DNA of 64,000 nucleotides from CAZSDU01 sp963662525 (GTDB taxonomy: Bacteria; Bacteroidota; Bacteroidia; Bacteroidales; FEN-979). Below the pieces are notes generated by a model, which was given only the letters and a program-made list of their open reading frames with translations, was not told where the DNA came from and ran no database searches. Of the stretch, positions 58,840-64,000 are shown piece by piece. Numbering within the stretch: position 1 is the stretch's first letter; every line of letters begins with the position of its first letter. The stretch covers positions 3,286,001 through 3,350,000 of the forward strand of contig OY759717.1 of assembly GCA_963662525.1 (NCBI GenBank), in the 5' to 3' direction. The position numbers and the translations under genes were made by a program.

Positions 58840-59127
58840 TTAGGATTCTGTTTTTGCCTGTTCAGATGTCAAAAAGTTAGCTATACTATTGATTGAACGA
58901 ATAATATTGCGGGCAAGATTCTGATCGCCGATGCGTACATTATATTTTCTTTGAATGGCCATGATTATTTCCAATGCATCAACAGAATCAAGGGTCAGGG
59001 CATTGGTCCCTCCGAACAGGGGTTCTTCTTCGTCGATATCATTAGGGTTGACATCCTGTATACTCAGGGTTTCCATGATGAGTAGTTTAATTTCAAGTTT
59101 CAAGTCCGGGCCAGGTATTGTTGTCAT
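58840..59127 (-). CDS. Acyl carrier protein
   Basis: 95 residues, acidic. The phosphopantetheine attachment Ser48 lies in LTLDSVDALEII, a DSVD variant of the usual DSL. The start overlaps the BtrH-like gene stop by four bases (ATGA), implying matched production. It probably carries the acyl or aryl group loaded by the PaaK-like ligase and handed on by the BtrH-like enzyme. It is not in a fatty acid synthesis context, so a dedicated role is likely. Confidence 0.92.
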   Translation of the reverse strand: MTTIPGPDLKLEIKLLIMETLSIQDVNPNDIDEEEPLFGGTNALTLDSVDALEIIMAIQRKYNVRIGDQNLARNIIRSINSIANFLTSEQAKTES

Positions 59128-60131
59128 AATATAGCTTTATTAAGGTTGATGAAGAATTTTTCTTCGACATCGGCGCGATCTGCAATCATTGCACCCAAGG
59201 CTTTAAGTTTTTCAGGACCAAGATCGCGGTTTTTTCCGATTCTTGCAGCAAATAAGGAGATTTCACGCCAGCCATCCCCGATAATCATAAGTTCTTTTGA
59301 TAACACTTTCAATTCAGGTTGATTGATTATTTCGGCAGCCTGTTGCAAAAAGGTTGCATACATAAAGCGGAAACCTGCGCCACCGGTACCCTGGTCTTCT
59401 AAAAGTATATTAATTTTCATGATCTCGTGCGAGAGGTGTTCGGTATCGCGCGCAAATTTTGGCCAATCCTCTATTTTTTTCGAAAACATGCGGATTCCTT
59501 TCACACCTAAAAAAGGCAGTGGGATCTTCAGCATGTTGAAGCAGGCTTTTTTTATCGCCTTTCTGATGGCTTTTTCATAGTCAATATTTTCCGGTAGAAA
59601 GGAAGGATAAAAAAGAAAACCCCTGGGCGACATACTTCCGCCTGCAAATCGGCCATTGTTAAGAGACTCCCGGGGAAGTTCGACCGGGTCAGGAAAATAG
59701 CTGTCGCTGATAATGTAGTTATCTCCCTCTTTCCCGATGATGACCAGGAAATGAACATTAATGTGAACCCTTTCCCAGGAAGGAACATAATCGAGATAGA
59801 AAAAATCCACCTGGCAGGCTACAGGTATGTTTTTTTCAAGCAATCCTTCCAGGGTCAGCTGACCTTTTATTGTATCCTTAAAAGAATGAGTATCGAATTT
59901 GACTCCCAGTCGTTTTTCGATATTGGTTCGCATCTGACCTGGTTTATTCCTGACAATGAAAGTCGGGAATGTAAAGGATTTCATCTTATGGAAGTATCCG
60001 AAGAAGATTCCGCTGGAGATCCCGAAAACCAAAGGTTCAGTGATTTTTAGTCCGGCATGGTTCAGCAGGGAAGTAATTGTTCCTGATTCGCAATGCGCAG
60101 CCATTTTATGGGTAAAACTTTCAATTCTCAT
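59124..60131 (-). CDS. BtrH N-terminal domain protein (ACP-to-amine acyltransferase-like)
   Basis: 335 residues. The papain-like BtrH fold is suggested by Cys14 in MAAHCESGTITSLLNHAG near the N-terminus, His in HFLVIIG and Asp in YIISDSYF. In butirosin synthesis BtrH transfers an acyl group from an ACP to an amine. The C-terminal ~120 residues (DUF4872-like, helical) include GTGGAGFRFMYATFLQQA. It overlaps the ACP gene by four bases and follows the HTH-like gene by one base, which ties the three together. The acceptor is unknown. Confidence 0.87.
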   Translation of the reverse strand: MRIESFTHKMAAHCESGTITSLLNHAGLKITEPLVFGISSGIFFGYFHKMKSFTFPTFIVRNKPGQMRTNIEKRLGVKFDTHSFKDTIKGQLTLEGLLEKNIPVACQVDFFYLDYVPSWERVHINVHFLVIIGKEGDNYIISDSYFPDPVELPRESLNNGRFAGGSMSPRGFLFYPSFLPENIDYEKAIRKAIKKACFNMLKIPLPFLGVKGIRMFSKKIEDWPKFARDTEHLSHEIMKINILLEDQGTGGAGFRFMYATFLQQAAEIINQPELKVLSKELMIIGDGWREISLFAARIGKNRDLGPEKLKALGAMIADRADVEEKFFINLNKAIL

Positions 60132-60132
60132 T

Positions 60133-60534
60133 TTACAATTTTTCAGACTTCAATGTCCCCAGGTCTCTGATTTCCCTGGTGGTTACATTGAATACCAGGG
60201 CATAGTGGTCCATTTCCCGGGAGGTAATCCGGTGAAAATGACCGGATTTCAGATGACGTTTCACTTTCCATTTCCAGATGCCAGCCCTTGCAGCCAGTTC
60301 GGAAAGCGTCAAATCCTCCAGAATCATGAAATAATGAATGGGACTTATTTCATTTGATTGCACTCTTTTCAGTAAAGTTTTTTCAAGATTCCTACGTTTA
60401 TAAAAAAAATCGTCAAGGTAATTGGCCGAAATATAGGAACCTGTCTGCATGGGGCCATATTGACCATCTTCCTTCTCAACGTAAAGAATCATTTGTTGCT
60501 CAGGACAATCGCTGATGCCGTCTTTTTCTTTCAT
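60133..60534 (-). CDS. Small protein with helix-turn-helix-like segment, cluster-associated
   Basis: 133 residues. Near residues 70-115 the sequence LTLSELAARAGIWKWKVKRHLK then FHRITSREMDHYALVFNV looks like an XRE/Cro-type HTH with the recognition helix around WKWKVKRHLK. The N-terminal half (EQQMILYVEKEDGQYGPMQTGS) is not recognised. It could regulate the cluster, or be a small structural partner, since it lies only one base from the BtrH-like gene. Confidence in DNA binding is low. Confidence 0.6.
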   Translation of the reverse strand: MKEKDGISDCPEQQMILYVEKEDGQYGPMQTGSYISANYLDDFFYKRRNLEKTLLKRVQSNEISPIHYFMILEDLTLSELAARAGIWKWKVKRHLKSGHFHRITSREMDHYALVFNVTTREIRDLGTLKSEKL

Positions 60535-60556
60535 GGTCAGGTTGGATTAAACCTCC

Positions 60557-61744
60557 TTATTTTCGTTTTGCAAAAATAACAATGCTGATCATCATTGCCA
60601 AACCGAAAAATGAAAGAAGCAGGATTGAATTCAGGATGATATCAGGGATACTTCCGTCCCTGATGAACAGGGTCAGGTAATTATCGATTCCCCAGCGGAT
60701 AGGAGAAAGATGACTGATCCAGCGAATGGCTTCAGGCATTATATGTATAGGGAGGAAGGTTCCGCTGATGGTTCCAAGAAGAACGACCATGACAGATCCA
60801 AACATGGCAGCCTGGTTATGGGTTGTTGATAATGATCCAACGATGATTCCAAAACCGATGGCAGCGAGGGAGGCACAAATGGTGGCGATTAAAATTCCCG
60901 CGTAATGGTTGCCGATATCCAGGGCGGGCAGATCGAAAAATGCTGGAAATACCCATAAACCAACAAGGATCATCATAAGGAATTGGGTCAGGCATACAGC
61001 CAGGAATACGATTACTTTTGCTAAAAGAAGGGTCAAGAACGATACCGGTAAGGTTCCCAGCCGTTGACTGCTGCCTTCATTTTTTTCATTGATCAAACTT
61101 CCGCTCAATGGAATGACAATAAAAAACATGGCAAAAAGAATGAACCCTGGCACATTGTTCTGAATGGGAGTGGGGTTAATCTTTGATTTAGAACTCATGG
61201 CATAAGATTCACTGATTTCAGGAAGATTTTCCAAGGCTGATTTCATGATTTCCCTGGCGACTTGCTTGTTGTTTCCACTAATGATCATCAGCATCTCTTC
61301 CAGAGATTCTTTACTTTGCGCTGCCCTGATGAGGTATGTCAGCGATTGAACCAGTCCTTTTGTGTATGTGCTTTGCAACGCAGGGTCAACCCAAATGTGC
61401 ATAGAGGAATCTCCGGGATACAAGATCAGACCCAGGGAATATTTTCCATTTGCAATAAGCATCTTCTGCGATTCCAGGGTTGAAATAGTATCCTGGCTGG
61501 CATCAACAAGGGTAAAAAAACCTGATTGCTGAATATTCGATCTGATTTCTCCGGAAAGCTCTGATTTCGAATGATCAATCAGCAGAATAAGGGCTTTGCC
61601 AACCTGACTTTTCATGGCTTTTTCCTGTGCCAGGGTAACCACCAGGATCAATAGTACAGGCATGACGAAAAGAATGGCAAGGCCCGGCAAATCACGAATA
61701 AGCAATAAAATTTCCTTGTTGATAGCGGCAATTAACTTTCGCAT
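60557..61744 (-). CDS. ABC-2 type transporter permease
   Basis: 395 residues: one N-terminal membrane segment (LAILFVMPVLLILVVTLAQE), a ~150-residue periplasmic region (40-190), then five C-terminal segments (VPGFILFAMFFIVIPLSGSL and onward), as in ABC-2/YhhJ permeases. FFIVIPLSGSLINEKNEGSSQR is a family hallmark. No ATPase gene is in the window, so the partner lies elsewhere. It may export the cluster product. Its start is 3 bases after the methyltransferase stop. Confidence 0.88.
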   Translation of the reverse strand: MRKLIAAINKEILLLIRDLPGLAILFVMPVLLILVVTLAQEKAMKSQVGKALILLIDHSKSELSGEIRSNIQQSGFFTLVDASQDTISTLESQKMLIANGKYSLGLILYPGDSSMHIWVDPALQSTYTKGLVQSLTYLIRAAQSKESLEEMLMIISGNNKQVAREIMKSALENLPEISESYAMSSKSKINPTPIQNNVPGFILFAMFFIVIPLSGSLINEKNEGSSQRLGTLPVSFLTLLLAKVIVFLAVCLTQFLMMILVGLWVFPAFFDLPALDIGNHYAGILIATICASLAAIGFGIIVGSLSTTHNQAAMFGSVMVVLLGTISGTFLPIHIMPEAIRWISHLSPIRWGIDNYLTLFIRDGSIPDIILNSILLLSFFGLAMMISIVIFAKRK

Positions 61745-61747
61745 TGG

Positions 61748-62851
61748 TTATGCTTTTCGGGATAAGATTAATATACTCAGTGGACCAATGGTCGGAATCA
61801 AACGATCAAGCCGGAGTCCTGCTTTTTCGATGAGGGCGGAAAATTCGTTCCGCGTTCTTTCCTTTCCTCCCGCCATGATTCCAAGCATTTGTATGTCGAG
61901 TAGTTTGGAGATGGATGGTAAATTATTTTCAGGTACAACCATATCAATAATGTAAATCTTTGCCGCAGTAGGCATGGAATCCGAAATATTTTTTAAAATG
62001 GTCAGAAAATGCTCATCATCCCAGTTGTGAAGTATGTTTTTCAGAATATAAACATCTGCCGTAATATTCATTTTTTCAAAGAAGCTACCGTGTACGATCT
62101 CCGTGCGTGAGCTGATCCCGTGACTCTCCAGCATGGTCTGTGCTTTTTGCAGTGCTTCAGTCAAATCAAACAGAATTCCCTTCAAGTGAGGATACTTTTT
62201 CAGGATGTGCGATAAAAGGAAGCCTTCGCCTCCACCGATATCAGCCACTGTTTCAAATTTTGAGAAATCGCAGGAATTCAATATCAGCGGTAAACCCATA
62301 TCAGATAGATTAGACATGGATTTATCAAATAGCTCATATTCTGCCGGATGTTCACTCAGGTAATCGTAGATAGGTTTTCCGTGCGCGTAGGTGAATGAGT
62401 CCTCTCCCGTTTTCACGGCATGAAACAGGTTTCCCATGGCCATCCAGTTCACAATACCGAGGTGATGAATAATGGTGTAACGCAATGAGCCATGACCATC
62501 CAGAAGGGCCCTTGAGACAGCATTTAAAGCAAAAACCTTATTTTTCTTCTCGCGGAATATTCCATGACTTGACAATGACCTCATGATGCGATATAAAGAT
62601 GGAACATGTGCATCAACAGCACTTGCAATTTCATCGATGGATTTTGGACCGGATCGGAGGGTTTCAGCAATATTCAGTTTTGCTGCAACATGTAAAGAAG
62701 TCAACAGCCAGAAATACTGGAATTGTTCATATAGCACGACATTACCCGGAAATATTTTCTTGTTCAACATCAGCAAAGAAGTACGAAAGGCATTAATCAT
62801 GTTGACCAGCCATACCGGAGGAATCGATTGATATTGATCTGTTTTTTTCAT
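61748..62851 (-). CDS. O-methyltransferase (acetylserotonin/hydroxyindole OMT-like)
   Basis: 367 residues. An N-terminal dimerisation domain (winged-helix-like, GPKSIDEIASAVDAHVPSLYRIMRSL) is followed by a SAM core with VADIGGGEGFLLSHILKKYP, GILFDLTEAL and the catalytic His region YILKNILHNWDDEH. This family methylates phenolic or other hydroxyl groups on small molecules and carrier-bound intermediates. Placement beside ACP, BtrH-like and LpxL-like genes supports action on a pathway intermediate. Confidence 0.88.
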   Translation of the reverse strand: MKKTDQYQSIPPVWLVNMINAFRTSLLMLNKKIFPGNVVLYEQFQYFWLLTSLHVAAKLNIAETLRSGPKSIDEIASAVDAHVPSLYRIMRSLSSHGIFREKKNKVFALNAVSRALLDGHGSLRYTIIHHLGIVNWMAMGNLFHAVKTGEDSFTYAHGKPIYDYLSEHPAEYELFDKSMSNLSDMGLPLILNSCDFSKFETVADIGGGEGFLLSHILKKYPHLKGILFDLTEALQKAQTMLESHGISSRTEIVHGSFFEKMNITADVYILKNILHNWDDEHFLTILKNISDSMPTAAKIYIIDMVVPENNLPSISKLLDIQMLGIMAGGKERTRNEFSALIEKAGLRLDRLIPTIGPLSILILSRKA

Positions 62852-62870
62852 GAAACCATTATTTTTTTAT

Positions 62871-63737
62871 TCATTCGACAGGCTTTGTAAATTTCCATCG
62901 TTTATGGGTCCAGAGGTAATAAGCTGGTTCAGCGGCAATACTTTTTTCCAGCTCCTTAAAATATCTTTCAGTTAATGACGGCCCGATCCCATTTTTTTCA
63001 CGATTATCCATGAGCGGAATAAATGCTACGGTATAATGCCCCCTTTTAACTTTGACAATTTTTGCAAAAACAGCAACTCCTTTCATGGTCCGGGCTATGT
63101 TTTCAAGTCCACGGAAAAAGGTGATGGGCTGATTCAGGAATTCAATCCACTGTGCCTTATCATCCCATGGAGGACGTTGATCTGCCACCATTAACACGGA
63201 TAGGGGTTTTCCTTTGGGTGATGAAATAATCTCTTTGTATAATCCGGGATAGGAAAGCAGATGCATACCGTATTTTTCCCTGATCCGGATCATAGCCTCC
63301 TCCACAAACCGGTTAGTCTGAGGTTTGTAAAGCGAAAAAGCCGGATATGATGTAATCATGGGCAGTGTGCAGAGCCATTCCCAGTTTCCATAATGAGCGG
63401 TAAGTATCAGGAGGTTATTTCCTTCATTCAAATACTGGTCAAGGAGTTCTCCGTTAAGGTATTTAAACCGTTTCCTGAAACTCTTTTTACCAAAACGAAC
63501 AATGGCTCCGCTTTCCACGAAATAATCGGAAAGATGCCGGTAGAATTCCTTTTCTGTTTTTCTGACCTTGGTTTCATCGAAATCAGGGAAGGACCTGATG
63601 ATATTCTGGTATACAACATCCCTGCGGTATCTAATGATATAATAAGTGATATAGAAGAAGCCATTCGCAATGAAATAATAAACCGGAACAGGCAGGATTT
63701 TCAGGAAGAAAAAGGCGGTTGAAACAAGGAATTTCAT
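62871..63737 (-). CDS. LpxL/HtrB-like lysophospholipid acyltransferase
   Basis: 288 residues. An N-terminal hydrophobic segment (FLVSTAFFFLKILPVPVYYFI) is followed by the HX4E motif AHYGNWE (His115, Glu120), then VADQRPPWDD and FFRGLENIA, as in the LpxL family. Such enzymes put acyl chains on lipid A or, in pigment clusters, on other lipids. Here it may be cluster-specific. It is the first gene of the group, 27 bases after the stop of the beta-barrel gene upstream. Confidence 0.88.
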   Translation of the reverse strand: MKFLVSTAFFFLKILPVPVYYFIANGFFYITYYIIRYRRDVVYQNIIRSFPDFDETKVRKTEKEFYRHLSDYFVESGAIVRFGKKSFRKRFKYLNGELLDQYLNEGNNLLILTAHYGNWEWLCTLPMITSYPAFSLYKPQTNRFVEEAMIRIREKYGMHLLSYPGLYKEIISSPKGKPLSVLMVADQRPPWDDKAQWIEFLNQPITFFRGLENIARTMKGVAVFAKIVKVKRGHYTVAFIPLMDNREKNGIGPSLTERYFKELEKSIAAEPAYYLWTHKRWKFTKPVE

Positions 63738-63764
63738 CTGTCAAATTTAACCTTTTTTGTATAT

Positions 63765-64000
63765 TCAAAACTGGATTCTCCAGGTTCCCATGGGGAAGAA
63801 GCCCATGTTGAAATAATTCTTGATTTCCCCGGTCTTCGGATCAATGCGCTGCAGGTAGATATTGGTATAATTCGTGCGATACTGCAAATCAAGCTGAAAT
63901 TCGATGTTGTAACCCGGAAGATTGCGTTTGATGCCAAACCTGAAAGCGAGTCTCTTATATTCCGGGAATCGCGGGTCATAGGCATTTCCCCAATCATAAA
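63765..64000 (-). CDS. Outer-membrane beta-barrel protein, C-terminal end (TonB-dependent receptor-like)
   Basis: Only the last ~78 residues are in the window; the start is outside. The visible part has amphipathic strands (RLAFRFGIKRNLPG, YNIEFQLDLQYRTNYTNIYL) and ends GTWRIQF with the terminal Phe typical of outer-membrane barrels. It resembles the end of a TonB-dependent receptor, but a plug domain cannot be checked. The frame is supported by the stop TGA at 63765-63767; another open frame here is only a shadow. Confidence 0.6.
   Translation of the reverse strand, partial: YDWGNAYDPRFPEYKRLAFRFGIKRNLPGYNIEFQLDLQYRTNYTNIYLQRIDPKTGEIKNYFNMGFFPMGTWRIQF

Noticed and set aside
63734..63997. 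87-residue minus-strand frame at the right edge
   Set aside because: The alternative frame gives clear beta-barrel strands ending in a terminal Phe; this frame gives low-complexity Ser/Arg-rich sequence.

Overview
The window is from a member of the Bacteroidota, probably a Bacteroidales or Marinilabiliales-like organism. The evidence is the repeated TAnnTTTG promoter box (with an upstream TTG at 20-21 bp in the best cases), several proteins carrying type IX secretion system (T9SS) C-terminal sorting domains (types A and B), a PorP/SprF protein, GldI-like lipoprotein isomerases, and the gene orders thrS-infC-rpmI-rplT and mutL-rhomboid-rhomboid. No rRNA, tRNA, CRISPR array, insertion sequence or phage gene was seen.

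Left part (1-20.2 kb). The window opens inside an OmpA/PD40 outer-membrane protein gene. The translation operon thrS-infC-rpmI-rplT follows. thrS carries two one-base frameshifts about 50 bases apart, infC appears to start at a rare AUA codon, and a hairpin precedes rplT. After a terminator come minus-strand genes for a TlpA-like exported thioredoxin, a SanA/YdcF-like protein and a DUF4301 protein. Then come a secreted subtilisin, an FkbM methyltransferase, an XRE regulator with an evident operator, ndk, nrnA, two FKBP isomerase lipoproteins, and an overlapping trio of T9SS-linked genes: a type-B adhesin-like protein, PorP/SprF and a 1014-residue type-A protein.

Middle part (20.2-45.7 kb). 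This is a large extracellular polysaccharide locus, almost entirely on the minus strand and starting at a promoter near 45.70 kb. It begins with a response regulator and a fusion of a degenerate receiver domain to a phosphoglycosyl transferase. These are followed by a half-length TolC-like protein, a Wzc-like co-polymerase carrying a LysM domain, a flippase, a polymerase/ligase, ten glycosyltransferases (three as adjacent paralogous pairs), two hexapeptide acyltransferases, two methyltransferases, a T9SS-exported beta-helix protein, a 49-residue membrane protein, and two hybrid histidine kinases. The response regulator, the pseudo-receiver and the two kinases suggest that synthesis is under phosphorelay control.

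Right part (45.8-64 kb). The DNA-repair cluster mutL-rhomboid-rhomboid-EEP-uvrB is on the minus strand. It is followed by a DUF6580 membrane protein, an amidohydrolase lipoprotein and an orphan exported protein. The right end holds a minus-strand group: a PaaK-like AMP ligase, a beta-barrel protein, a sulfotransferase, an acyl carrier protein, a BtrH-like acyltransferase, an HTH-like protein, an ABC-2 permease, an O-methyltransferase and an LpxL-like acyltransferase. This looks like a small pathway for an acyl or aryl metabolite with no ketosynthase in view. The window ends in the 3' part of an outer-membrane beta-barrel gene.
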